DNA of 30,312 nucleotides from VBAS01 sp964508655 (GCA_964508655.1 CAZDUO010000046.1:1-30312), one strand, 5' to 3'. Numbered from the stretch's first letter, positions 7,037 through 16,393 are shown. Notes: a model not told the origin generated them from the letters alone. Numbers and translations are program-made.

Positions 7037-10000
7037 ATGAAAATTCGGAATGCATTTCGGAGAGAGGTTACATTATTCTTGCTTCTCTCACTTTTGCAGC
7101 AACAGGTTGCCGCTCAAGACACCAGTTTTACACAAACGATGGATTACATTTTAGCCCCGCTTGATAAAAACCGGATACCTACCGGCATTTTGTATGAGCG
7201 GGTCATGCCTTGGGCTAATATTGATTTGTATAACGATGCCGGGCAAAATCCTCCTCCGTGCAATTTCGACTTTTTTATGCAGGCCTATAATGAGCTATTT
7301 ATAGCCGCTTATAACAAAGCAGGCTGGCATCAGCCTATAAAGCTTCGCAACCGTTCAGAGGCCGAAGCTTATGAAAAGCGATACATGATAGGCGTTCTGG
7401 ATTACAGCTTTAATATGATTGACAGCAACGCCATAAACAATGGCTGGCTGAGCTTAAGCAACGGATAGGTGTACGATGTGCCGGGGCAGCCCAACCCTTA
7501 TTGGAACCGCCGAGTGCAAATGGCCTCTGTGATGGCTGAGCAGGTACCAGCGGGGTCCGTGAGCTTTTACTACGACGCTTCTTTTGTAAAATCCAATAAC
7601 GGCGTAATCGTAAGCAGCATTACACTCAATTTTGGAGCGGCCGGTTCTGCTACACTCACACCCGCATCTCCCGTACAAACTATAAACTTAAGTGGCAGCG
7701 GCATACTCAATTTTATTATTTCAGTAAGTTATGTTTATGGCTTGTCATTTACCAATAATGGGCAGGTGCAGGTGGGCAGCAGCTCAGCACCATATTCCCG
7801 CACGACAAACTTAGGAAGAGTGGCAGCTCCTATACCAAATGAAAATTTTTGGCTCAGCAGTAAATATCCGTTTCAGGGTTATGATGAAAGCCAGGCTTAT
7901 TACGGGAAAGTGAAAGTATCTATCTGGTGGAAGTTAGATGCAAACAACAACATTGTTCCAGGAATAAAGAAACCAATAATTATTGTTGATGGAATAGATG
8001 CTTTAGACGAAAGAAAGGATACAGCGATATATGATTTGTTTAGATATTATAATGAATCCAATGTACGTGTAAATTTTGCTGACCAGCTTCGAACTCAAGG
8101 CTTCGATATCATTGTAATGGACCAGCCAGGTTATACACACCAGCAGCCGACTCTCAACGATCCGTCAATAGCCTACTGTATCCAGTGCCGCCCTACGCAG
8201 ACCCAAACAAACCTTACGTTTATGGTGGTGGGGATTATATACAGCGCAATGCCTACGCATTGGAAGAATTGATTGATTATTGCAATCAGCAAATGCTGGC
8301 AAACAATAGCACCGAGCAGCTAGTGATAGTGGGTCCTGGCATGGGAGGTCAGATAAGTCGCTATGCTTTACGGGATATGGAATTGCGGGGTATAAATCAT
8401 AACTGTCGTCTTTGGGTAAGTTTTGACAGCCCCCATAATGGGGCATGGGTGCCTGTAGGTCCGCAGCAAATGGTGAGGCAATTGGCCAATAGCAATAACA
8501 ATGAAAAGCAAAAAATGTTTTTAGAAGCGTGGATCAACTGTTCTGCCGCCAAGCAAATGACCATTCACCATCATCTTTCCAATAGCCAAACAACTCAGGG
8601 TACTCCGGGTTTTTTTAACAGATATTACGATGAAATAAATGATCCTGCATTTCGCTTTCCACAAGCAGCAGGTCTACGAAAAATAGCTATGTTGAGCGGC
8701 AGTGATCTGGGGGTGGCGATGCCTTACGGACAAGCCTGTCAGGAAACAAACAAATTTGAAGTAAAAGTAAAGCCAAGAGGCTTCTGGAATTGGCTGGTAA
8801 ACTTTGTTGTCCCGGGTATCCCAGCAGTTATTGGCATTGCCTCTACTCAAACTCATCACGCTTTTTTGGCGCCTGCATACGGCACCTGCCTTTCTTATAC
8901 GAAAGAAACGATTTTCGGAACTGTAGTTGCTAATTATATTACGGCTCCATCATTTTCTAATACCACTCTTGATATGACACAAGGCGGCGAAGTTCCTGTT
9001 TTTAGGTTCCTTCACGATGAGCTTGCTAAAGCCAATCAGGACCTGTACAGTTTTTGGGAAAAATTTGTAACTGCAAGTTCCTACAATTATGTAACAACTG
9101 GCAATCAAGAGCCGACCTATAGTACAATTGCGTTAGGGAGGGGAAGTGCACCTGATTTCACTCGTAAATGGGACGCCAATTTCAGAAAAGATAAATTCAA
9201 TCAACCTTGTGATGTTACCTGTCCTGAAACAAAGGAAAGTCCTTTCGACATGTATTGGGCGCCAGATATAAACACCCGGCACGATTCACTTTTATTAGGT
9301 CATGTTGTTCGATTACGAAAAGAAATAATAGACAAACAAGAATGGCCGAAAACTCAGATACAAAGAACAGCTGTCATTACCGAAAATAAAATTTTATTAT
9401 GCACAGGAGAAACGGCCACTTATTCGGTAACAAATCCATTGTCTAACATGTCTTATAATTGGACTCCTTCTTCAACGTTTCTTTAAGTAGTAGCAGGCCA
9501 GGGCACTCCAACAATTACATTACAACATACAGGTTCAACAACCATCACAGGGGATTACACTTTGAATTGCTCTGCCACCAGTGCTTGCTATAATATCAAC
9601 ATCCCCGATAAAACATTATATATTGGCAAACAACCCGTACAAGGCTGGTATAACTCACCGTACAACCCCAGCGAACCGTTGAATCCCTCTGATCCGATGG
9701 ACTTCAACTGGAATTATACCTGTTATGGTCAATACATAAACTCAAACATGTCCGTATGGCCGGGTACAACTATTACCTGGCAGGATGCAGGCAATTCGGG
9801 GGGCATAACTTGGTGGCAGAATGGCAATAACATTACTTTTTATTTTTCATATCCAGATGCATACGCATATTTTTATGTAACCGCAACCAATGCCTGTGGT
9901 TCCTCTTCCGCTCTGTATCGATTCCTGGCTGTTTCCGATGAAAACTGCGGCGGTCCACCAATGAGAATTTCTATATCACCTAATCCTGCAAGTGATAAAG

Positions 10001-10218
10001 CGGAATTATTCCTGTATGAAGGCATAGATAAAAACAGGAAGAAGGAAATTTTGCAAATTCAAGTCGTTGACAGGTTGGGTATTACCCGCAGTATTATTGG
10101 ATATGGAAAAGCAAATAAGGTTGTTAATTTAGACCTTAGCAAACTCAGACCAGGAATGTATTTTATCAGGGTCTTCGATGGAACTAAATGGACGAGTGGC
10201 AAATTTGTAAAACATTGA
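7037..10218 (+). pseudogene. broken T9SS-secreted alpha/beta-hydrolase (lipase/esterase-like) gene
   Basis: Joined across its lesions this is one gene of about 1060 codons. It has a signal peptide (LFLLLSLLQQQVAAQD), an N-terminal domain with beta-rich stretches, KPIIIVDGIDALDERKDT, then GGDYIQRNAYALEELIDY and LVIVGPGMGGQISRYALRDM (the hydrolase nucleophile elbow). A PKD-like region and a T9SS type A sorting domain (ISISPNPASDKAELFLYEG ... GMYFIRVFDG) end it. Lesions: TAG at 7466-7468 with the frame continuing, a frameshift between about 8160 and 8190, and TAA at 9484-9486 with the frame again continuing. The nucleophile motif is GPGMGG where relatives have GPSMGG, so the catalytic Ser codon (8338-8340) is now Gly. 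It looks inactivated several times over. Confidence 0.9.
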
Positions 10219-10232
10219 GTATTTCCTTTTGC

Positions 10233-10267
10233 AAACCCTGAACTTTTTTCGGGTTTTATTTTTTTAA
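10233..10267 (+). terminator. rho-independent terminator candidate
   Basis: AAACCC (10233-10238) pairs with GGGTTT (10251-10256), extended by GAA/TTC inside with one bulged T, and followed by a T-rich tract. It lies between the broken hydrolase gene and the PaaG-like gene. Confidence 0.6.
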
Positions 10268-10283
10268 TTTTATCTGAATTTTT

Positions 10284-11057
10284 ATGCCAGTTATTCTTTT
10301 TGAAATAAAAAATTCCGTCGGTATCATCACCCTCAACCGGCCGGAAAAACTGAATTCATTCAACCGCGAAATGGCCCTGCTGATGCAGGAAAAACTGGAT
10401 GAATGTAAAAAGAAAGAAGTACGCTGTGTGTACATCACCGGTGCGGGAAAGGCGTTTTCAGCCGGGCAAGACCTCTCAGAAGTTGTCGATCCCAATGGAC
10501 CCGGCATGAGTAAAATACTTTCAGAACATTACAACCCGGTTGTCAGAAGAATCCGTAAACTGGAAAAGCCCGTGGTGGCTGCTGTGAACGGAGTGGCAGC
10601 AGGTGCAGGGGCTAATATTGCATTGTGTTGTGATGTTGTTGTTGCCTCGCAATCGGCTTCCTTTCTGCAGGCTTTTTCAAAAATCGGTTTAATACCCGAC
10701 AGCGGCGGTACCCATACACTGCCCAGGCTGGTTGGCTGGCAAAAAGCAAGTGCCCTGATGATGCTGGGTGAAAAAGTGCCGGCTGCGGAAGCCGAAAGAA
10801 TCGGGATGATTTATAAAGTTTTCCCCGACGAAACATTTGCTGAAAACTCAATAAACATCGCTGCCTTTCTTGCCACCCTGCCCACAAAAGGGCTGGCTTA
10901 TACCAAGCAGCTGCTCAGCCTTTCCTATAAAAGCACTTTCGAAGAACAGCTTCAGGATGAAGATGTGTTTCAGCAACGGGCTGCCGGCACAAAGGATTTT
11001 GAAGAAGGGGTGAAAGCATTTTTGGAAAAAAGAGCACCGAAATTCAGAGGAGAATAA
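10284..11057 (+). CDS. PaaG-like enoyl-CoA hydratase/isomerase
   Basis: The 257-residue crotonase-fold protein has ITGAGKAFSAGQDLSE (oxyanion strand), NGVAAGAGANIALCCDVVVA and FSKIGLIPDSGGTHTLPRLVG. The two glutamates of true hydratases are not seen: their positions read Asn (GANIAL) and Ala (LQAFSK). Asp139 in LIPDSGG matches the catalytic Asp of PaaG, the ring-1,2-epoxyphenylacetyl-CoA isomerase that also shifts double bonds. That favours an isomerase. It is followed after 28 bp by a PaaI-like thioesterase, as in phenylacetate clusters. The ring-epoxidase genes paaABCDE are absent from the window, so the substrate stays open. Its stop codon lies inside the first unit of a heptamer array. 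A truncated relative sits at 5479. Confidence 0.9.
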   Translation: MPVILFEIKNSVGIITLNRPEKLNSFNREMALLMQEKLDECKKKEVRCVYITGAGKAFSAGQDLSEVVDPNGPGMSKILSEHYNPVVRRIRKLEKPVVAAVNGVAAGAGANIALCCDVVVASQSASFLQAFSKIGLIPDSGGTHTLPRLVGWQKASALMMLGEKVPAAEAERIGMIYKVFPDETFAENSINIAAFLATLPTKGLAYTKQLLSLSYKSTFEEQLQDEDVFQQRAAGTKDFEEGVKAFLEKRAPKFRGE

Positions 11058-11080
11058 TCAATAATTAATAATCAATAATC
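11053..11080 (+). repeat. array of four heptamers, consensus AATAATC
   Basis: Four contiguous 7-bp units: AATAATC, AATAATT, AATAATC, AATAATC. The TAA stop of the PaaG-like gene (11055-11057) is inside the first unit, and the last unit ends 5 nt before the ATG of the PaaI-like gene. The array fills the whole leader of paaI, where a ribosome would bind. Confidence 0.75.
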
Positions 11081-11085
11081 CTGTT

Positions 11086-11499
11086 ATGCCCACAATTTAT
11101 GACGAGGTGGTGAGCCACATGATGGAAAATGATTTTTTCAGCCAGTGGATGGGAGTGGAAGTACTGGATGTAAAAGAAGGATACAGTAAAATAAAAATGA
11201 CCATCCGCAAAGAAATGGCAAACGGTTTTGGCATTGTGCATGGGGGTATTCCTTTCTCCCTTGCCGACAGCGCCTTTGCGTTTGCCTGCAACAACCGCAA
11301 TAATTTATCCGTGGCGCTGGATGTCACCATCACCTTTACCAAAGCGGTGAAAATCGGCGACACCCTTACCGCCGAAGCAAAAGAAGTGCACAACGGACGA
11401 AGCACCGGCGTTTATTTAATCACCGTCACCAACCAGAAAAATGAACAGGTGGCTTTGTTTAAAGGCACCTGTTTCCGTAGCGGCAAAAAACTGCTTTGA
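11086..11499 (+). CDS. paaI: PaaI-type hotdog-fold acyl-CoA thioesterase
   Basis: The 137-residue protein is a single hotdog domain. NGFGIVHGGIPFSLADSAFA corresponds to the PaaI signature NGhGxxHGGxxFxLADxAFA, with the catalytic Asp at residue 61, the same number as in characterised PaaI. ALDVTITFTKAVKIGDTLTAEA and the closing TVTNQKNEQVALFKGTCFR are the usual strands. PaaI hydrolyses phenylacetyl-CoA and hydroxylated derivatives and is thought to release trapped CoA. Its neighbours, a PaaG-like isomerase upstream and a PaaY-like protein two genes downstream, support the call. The start follows a heptamer array that occupies its leader. Confidence 0.88.
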   Translation: MPTIYDEVVSHMMENDFFSQWMGVEVLDVKEGYSKIKMTIRKEMANGFGIVHGGIPFSLADSAFAFACNNRNNLSVALDVTITFTKAVKIGDTLTAEAKEVHNGRSTGVYLITVTNQKNEQVALFKGTCFRSGKKLL

Positions 11500-11561
11500 G
11501 TACTTTTCAACAGAAAAAAATTGTATTTTAACCGGCATTATTTTTTCAAAAAAGTAACTCT

Positions 11562-13211
11562 ATGTATTTCCGTAAACCCAAAACCGATCTGCTTGCCTCT
11601 CTCATCAAAGCATTGCGAACCGCTCTATATACTGATGAAAAAAGAATTTTACAAGACCCCTATAATGAAGAGTTCTCTGTCCAGCGACGCAGGTTTTTAA
11701 AGAAAACCGGAAAGGCTGCCGCTGCTATAGGCCTGCTGGGCGCCATGGAAAGCTGCCATAAGACACTGGAAAAAATTGCACCCCGAAACACGGAAAACAC
11801 ATCCGTTGCCGCGGGCAATTCAACCCCCGGCCGCATTGTCATAGTTGGCGCCGGTATAGCCGGCCTGCATGCCGCATATATTCTGAAACAAAAAGGGTTT
11901 TTGGCGCAGGTATATGAAGGCAGTGCAAGAACCGGCGGCCGTATGTATTCCGCTAAAAACATCTTAGGCAGTGGCCTTACTACCGAGCTGGGAGGCGAGT
12001 TTATTGACAGCATTCACAAGGATATGCTGCAGCTCGCTAAAACGTTTAATCTTACGCTTATTGATACCGATGCACCGGGAGAAGCAGCTTTAATAAAAGA
12101 TGCTTATTATTTCAACCGCACCCATTATTCGGTGCAGCAGGTGGTAGAAGAATTCAGTTTCTATGCAGACAAAATAAAACGGGATATTAATTCTTTATCA
12201 CCCGTCATCACAGCCGATAGTCACAATGCCAACGATGTACTGTTCGACAACATGTCTATCGCCGCTTATTTCGACCGCATAGGTTTAACCGGTTGGTTGC
12301 GTAAGCTGCTCGATGTGGCTTACCTGACAGAATACGGCCAGCCTGTCGAAAATCAATCATCGCTCAATTTCCTCTTTCTTATCAGCCCGAAAGTAAGCAA
12401 TGACAACTTTGAAATTTTTGGAGCCAGCGACGAAAGGTATAAAATACTGGGCGGCAACCAGCAGATTTGCGATAAGCTGGCAGAACAGCTGGATGGCCAG
12501 ATTTTTACCGGGCATGAGCTTATTTCCATCCGCCAAAAAAACAACAATACGTATGATGTAACTTTTCAATCTGGTAAATCTGCCAAAACCATTAACTGTG
12601 ATATCCTGTTGCTGACTATCCCGTTTACACTTTTGCGAAACGTAGAAGTGCAACCCGCCTGGCCGGCATGGAAGCAGCTGGCTATTTCGGGTCTTGGTTA
12701 TGGAAATAACAGCAAGCTGATGCTAGGATTTACCCGGCGCTATTGGCGCACGCTGGGCTACCAGGGTTCGTTTTTTACCGACTCTTTGCTGCAGATTGGA
12801 TGGGACAATTCCTTGATGCAGCCGCCCCTTACAGGGGGATTAACTATTTATTCCGGCGCTGGTCAGGCGCTTGCCGTTGACCAGGGCAACACGCAGCACC
12901 AGGCAAATATTCATTTACCGTTGATTGATGCCATGTTTCCCGGCGCCATGTCTTTTTATAACAGCAAGGCGGAACGTTTTGTGTGGCCCCGGTATAAATG
13001 GACGAAAGCATCTTACAGTTGCTTTTACCCCGGCCAGTTTACCACCATTGCAGGCAACGAAATAAAACCGGTAGACAAAATCTTTTTCGCCGGCGAACAT
13101 TGCTCTTACAACTTCCAGGGCTATATGAACGGCGGCGCCGAAACCGGCAGGCGGGCGGCTGAAAGCATCCTGCAACTTCTGCATGCAAACGTGCAGGCAG
13201 GTGTATTATAG
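11562..13211 (+). CDS. flavin monoamine oxidase-family FAD oxidoreductase with Tat signal
   Basis: The 549-residue protein has an unusually long leader of about 41 residues before a twin-arginine motif (QRRRFLKKTGKAAAAIGLLG). The FAD-binding Rossmann motif VIVGAGIAGLHAAYIL follows at residues 96-101, with YEGSARTGGRMYSAKN and TELGGEFIDS. The C-terminus, KIFFAGEHCSYNFQGYMNGG followed by AETGRRAAESIL, is the second FAD-contact region of amine oxidases. Such enzymes oxidise primary amines or amino acids to imines or aldehydes plus hydrogen peroxide. Its place between paaI and a paaY-like gene suggests, as inference only, that it could turn an aromatic amine such as phenylethylamine into a phenylacetate precursor. 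A Cys at residue 65 might be a lipid anchor, but the lipobox is poor. Confidence 0.87.
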   Translation: MYFRKPKTDLLASLIKALRTALYTDEKRILQDPYNEEFSVQRRRFLKKTGKAAAAIGLLGAMESCHKTLEKIAPRNTENTSVAAGNSTPGRIVIVGAGIAGLHAAYILKQKGFLAQVYEGSARTGGRMYSAKNILGSGLTTELGGEFIDSIHKDMLQLAKTFNLTLIDTDAPGEAALIKDAYYFNRTHYSVQQVVEEFSFYADKIKRDINSLSPVITADSHNANDVLFDNMSIAAYFDRIGLTGWLRKLLDVAYLTEYGQPVENQSSLNFLFLISPKVSNDNFEIFGASDERYKILGGNQQICDKLAEQLDGQIFTGHELISIRQKNNNTYDVTFQSGKSAKTINCDILLLTIPFTLLRNVEVQPAWPAWKQLAISGLGYGNNSKLMLGFTRRYWRTLGYQGSFFTDSLLQIGWDNSLMQPPLTGGLTIYSGAGQALAVDQGNTQHQANIHLPLIDAMFPGAMSFYNSKAERFVWPRYKWTKASYSCFYPGQFTTIAGNEIKPVDKIFFAGEHCSYNFQGYMNGGAETGRRAAESILQLLHANVQAGVL

Positions 13212-13240
13212 ATACCCCGTTATTTTCTGAAATTTGCCGG

Positions 13241-13825
13241 ATGATTTATTCTTTTAAAAATTTTATCCCGGTTATTGATGCGTCATCCTTCGTTCACCCG
13301 CAGGCGGCAGTTACAGGCAATGTGGTTATTGGCAAAAACTGCTACATCGGTCCCGGCGCTGCGCTCCGCGGCGATTGGGGCCAGATCATCATCGAAGACG
13401 GCTGCAATGTGCAGGAAAACTGCACCATTCACATGTTTCCCGGCGTAACAGTTTTATTAAAAGAAGGAGCTCATATCGGGCATGGCGCCATTATCCATGG
13501 AGCAACGATAGGCAAAAACTGTTTGATAGGGATGAATGCGGTGATAATGGATAATGCAGAACTGGGCGATGAATGCATTGTCGGTGCTTTGACGTTGATA
13601 AAGCAGGATGAAAAAATTCCGGCCCGTTCATTGGTGGCAGGCAACCCGGGTAAAATAATAAAACAGGTAAGCGATGAAATGATAACCTGGAAAACTGAAG
13701 GCACCCGACTGTACCAGGCGCTGCCGAAAGAGATGCGGGAAAGCTGGAAAGAATGTGAACCGCTGCGTGAACTGCCCGTAGAATTACGAAAACAAACCGG
13801 CGGCTACAGCCCGTTTAAAAAGTAA
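13241..13825 (+). CDS. paaY: PaaY-like hexapeptide-repeat protein (gamma-carbonic-anhydrase fold)
   Basis: The 194-residue protein is a left-handed beta-helix built from hexapeptide repeats (AAVTGNVVIGKNCYIGPGAA ... IIIEDGCNVQENCTIH). The histidines in CTIHMFPG and HIGHGAIIHG are the zinc ligands expected of the gamma-class fold. The C-terminal helix (SDEMITWKTEGTRLYQALPK) matches PaaY, a thioesterase of phenylacetate pathways that clears a dead-end CoA thioester. Related CaiE and carbonic-anhydrase-like proteins are hard to exclude from sequence, but the paaG-like and paaI neighbours support PaaY. It begins 29 bp after the amine oxidase gene, likely in the same transcription unit. Confidence 0.82.
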   Translation: MIYSFKNFIPVIDASSFVHPQAAVTGNVVIGKNCYIGPGAALRGDWGQIIIEDGCNVQENCTIHMFPGVTVLLKEGAHIGHGAIIHGATIGKNCLIGMNAVIMDNAELGDECIVGALTLIKQDEKIPARSLVAGNPGKIIKQVSDEMITWKTEGTRLYQALPKEMRESWKECEPLRELPVELRKQTGGYSPFKK

Positions 13826-13908
13826 AACGCCTCCCATAAAAATTTCTTTCTCATCAAAAGGAAACTTCGTAACTTAAACTTTCCGTTTTTAAATCAAAAA
13901 CCTTGTGT

Positions 13909-15153
13909 ATGAGAAAATATTTGCTTCCTGCAACCCTGCTGCTGGGAACGCTCAGTCTTGCTTCTATTGCCTTTTCACAAAATGACCGCTTTGCTTTTGC
14001 GGTAACAGATCTGCAGCAAACCGGCGCCGGATGGAATGCCTTGCGTAAACTGGATCTTGGCAGCGGTGAGTTCAGCCAGGTATTGCTGAATGGCACCGAT
14101 CCGAAAATTGTAGCACTGGATGCTGCCACAAGAAAACCATGGTCAGCATTATTAGCCGCTCAAAACGGCGCACCGGTACAGCCGCCTTTTGGCACCGGCG
14201 TGGCCGCCATGGCTTACGATAAAAAGAACAACCGCCTTTATTACACACCCATGTTCATTGATCAGCTGCGCTATCTGGATCTGAAAACAATGAAGGTGTA
14301 TTATGTAACCGATCAGCCTTTTACCAATTTTGGCAATCATCACGATGAAGGAAAAATAATTACCCGCATGGTGATAGCGCCGGATGGTAATGGCTATGCC
14401 GTTTCAAACGATGCCAATACTTTCATCCGTTTTTCTACTGGTAAAAAACTTCAGATTATACAACTCGGTTCGCTGGTTGATGATCCTTCCAACGGCGGCG
14501 TATCCGTTCACAACCGCTGCAGCAGCTGGGGCGGCGATATGATTGCCGATGATGAAGGTGGTCTCTATATTATTTCGGCCCGCAATAGCGTATATAAAAT
14601 AGATGTGGAAACCAAAGCGGCAAAACTGCTGGGCTACATCAAAGGTCTGCCGCAGGACTTTACTTCCAATGGCGCTGTGGTTACTCCCGAAGGAAAAGTG
14701 CTGGTGAGCAGCGCCGTCAATGGCAATGCGTATTTCCTTGTTGATCCCAGAGACTGGACGGCTACGCAATACCAGGCAGCAGCAGGCATATTCCGCAGCT
14801 CCGACCTGGCCAACAGCAATTATTTGCAAACAAAACCTAAAAACACAACACCTGAATATGCCACCCGCCGTGCCCCTGGTAATTTAACTCCATCAGGAAT
14901 CAACATTTATCCCAACCCCGTTGGAAACAACCAGTTCACATTACAGTTTGGAAAAGTGACAACAGGTAACTACAATATTGAACTCACCGATGTGATGGGC
15001 CGGGTGGTGATGCAGCGCAATGTAAACGTGCAGGCCGAAGACCAGGTGGAAACCATTTCACTCAATCCCTCGATGGCACGCGGCGTGTATCTTGTAAAAA
15101 TTATTGACCAGGAAAGAAAATCTGTCCTGAGCCAGAAGTTAGTGGTGCAGTAA
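13909..15153 (+). CDS. secreted propeller-like protein with T9SS type A sorting domain
   Basis: The ATG at 13909 gives a 414-residue protein with a clean signal peptide (RKYLLPATLLLGTLSLASIA, then FSQ). A TTG two codons earlier (13903) is less likely as start. The middle has repeated blade-like strands (MAYDKKNNRLYYTPMFIDQL, GGDMIADDEGGLYIISARNS, GAVVTPEGKVLVSSAVNG) reminiscent of beta-propeller folds. The last 80 residues are a T9SS type A domain: INIYPNPVGNNQFTLQFGKV, LTDVMGRVVMQRNV and GVYLVKIIDQ. It is therefore probably exported through the outer membrane by type IX secretion. No catalytic motif was recognised and the function is unknown. A strong terminator follows. Confidence 0.85.
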   Translation: MRKYLLPATLLLGTLSLASIAFSQNDRFAFAVTDLQQTGAGWNALRKLDLGSGEFSQVLLNGTDPKIVALDAATRKPWSALLAAQNGAPVQPPFGTGVAAMAYDKKNNRLYYTPMFIDQLRYLDLKTMKVYYVTDQPFTNFGNHHDEGKIITRMVIAPDGNGYAVSNDANTFIRFSTGKKLQIIQLGSLVDDPSNGGVSVHNRCSSWGGDMIADDEGGLYIISARNSVYKIDVETKAAKLLGYIKGLPQDFTSNGAVVTPEGKVLVSSAVNGNAYFLVDPRDWTATQYQAAAGIFRSSDLANSNYLQTKPKNTTPEYATRRAPGNLTPSGINIYPNPVGNNQFTLQFGKVTTGNYNIELTDVMGRVVMQRNVNVQAEDQVETISLNPSMARGVYLVKIIDQERKSVLSQKLVVQ

Positions 15154-15175
15154 ATAATCATTTACTGCGTTACAG

Positions 15176-15204
15176 CGCCGGCCCCGTAAGACCGGCGTTT
15201 TTTT
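15176..15204 (+). terminator. rho-independent terminator
   Basis: A perfect 6-bp GC stem CGCCGG/CCGGCG (15176-15181 and 15192-15197) with a 10-nt loop is followed by seven T residues. It ends the transcription unit of the T9SS-secreted protein. Confidence 0.85.
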
Positions 15205-15376
15205 ATGCCCGCCCCCCTTTTTCTGAACGGGGAATCTGGAAACAGTCTCATTAATTTGGAAATATTCATAGTTCAATAATTTTTTTTATTGTGTTACCAG
15301 CTTTACCACTCCGTTCAGCGTCCCTTGCGTCGCACACTTCAGCTTCCTGTATTCTATTCAGCAAGTAAAGAACCTT

Positions 15377-15384
15377 TACTTTTG
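15377..15384 (+). promoter_or_regulatory. candidate -7 box TACTTTTG for obg
   Basis: TACTTTTG fits the Bacteroidota TAnnTTTG -7 element. It ends 16 nt before the GTG start of obg, so the transcript leader would be about 10 nt. I see no good -33 TTG at the expected distance, so confidence is moderate. Confidence 0.4.
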
Positions 15385-15400
15385 CCGCCAATCTTTCAAT

Positions 15401-16393
15401 GTGGAGAAATCCAATTTCGTTGACCAGATAAGAATTTATTGCCGGAGCGGTCATGGCGGCGCCGGCAGCCGGCATTTTGCCCGTACCAAATTCAACCCGC
15501 TGGCCGGGCCCGATGGCGGCAACGGAGGAAGGGGCGGTCATATCATTTTAAAAGGCAATCGCAACCTGTGGACCCTGCTGCATCTCCGTTATTTTAAAAA
15601 CATACTTGCCGAAAACGGCGAAGGCGGCGCTAAAAATAATATGACCGGCCGCGACGGAAAAGATATCATCATCGAAGTACCGCCCGGTACCATTGCCTAT
15701 GATGAAGAAACCGGTGAAAAAGAAGCAGAGATTCTTGAAGACGGCCAGCAAATAACCTGGATAAAAGGAGGCAAAGGCGGCCTGGGCAATTACAATTTTG
15801 CCACCGCCACCAACCAGGCGCCGGAATATGCGCAACCCGGCGAACCTGGCGTGCAGGGATGGAAAGTACTCGAACTGAAAGTGCTGGCCGATGTAGGGCT
15901 CGTTGGTTTTCCCAATGCCGGCAAATCCACCTTGCTTTCGGTTATCACTGCCGCCAAGCCGAAGATTGCCGATTATGCATTTACTACCATCAATCCTCAA
16001 CTCGGCATTGTGGAATACCGTGATGGAAAAAGTTTTTGCGTAGCCGATCTGCCCGGCATCATCGAAGGTGCAGCCGAAGGCAAAGGTCTTGGTCATCGCT
16101 TTCTTCGCCACATTGAAAGAAACCCCGTTTTACTTTTTGTAATCCCGGCCGACAGCGCCGATCACAAAAAAGAATTTGAAATCCTGCTCAGCGAGCTTGA
16201 AAAATATAATCCCGAACTGCTGCACAAGCAATTTGTCATCGCCGTCAGCAAAAGCGATCTGCTGGATGAGGAACTGATGAAAGCGGTGGAAAAAGAACTG
16301 CCTCCTCATATTCCTCATGTTTTTATTTCATCGCACCAGCACAAAAGGCTCATTGAACTGAAAGACCTGCTGTGGAAAATCCTGAACCAGTAA
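15401..16393 (+). CDS. obgE: GTPase Obg (CgtA)
   Basis: The 330-residue protein has the glycine-rich Obg domain (FVDQIRIYCRSGHGGAGSRH, GPDGGNGGRGGHIILKGNRN, GKGGLGNYNFATATNQAPEY). The GTPase domain follows, with G1 GFPNAGKST, G3 DLPGIIEGAAEGKGLGHRFL and G4 AVSKSDLLD. It acts in late 50S ribosome assembly and the stringent response. The C-terminal OCT domain is absent, as is usual in Bacteroidota. The start is GTG at 15401: the following EKSNFVD aligns with the N-terminus of relatives, and the overlapping ATG at 15399 is out of frame. Confidence 0.97.
   Translation: MEKSNFVDQIRIYCRSGHGGAGSRHFARTKFNPLAGPDGGNGGRGGHIILKGNRNLWTLLHLRYFKNILAENGEGGAKNNMTGRDGKDIIIEVPPGTIAYDEETGEKEAEILEDGQQITWIKGGKGGLGNYNFATATNQAPEYAQPGEPGVQGWKVLELKVLADVGLVGFPNAGKSTLLSVITAAKPKIADYAFTTINPQLGIVEYRDGKSFCVADLPGIIEGAAEGKGLGHRFLRHIERNPVLLFVIPADSADHKKEFEILLSELEKYNPELLHKQFVIAVSKSDLLDEELMKAVEKELPPHIPHVFISSHQHKRLIELKDLLWKILNQ

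Noticed and set aside
7037..10218. Stop-codon readthrough or recoding producing a full-length protein
   Set aside because: TGA, TAG and TAA all occur in this and the adjacent lipoprotein gene, together with a frameshift and a lost catalytic Ser; decay explains this better.
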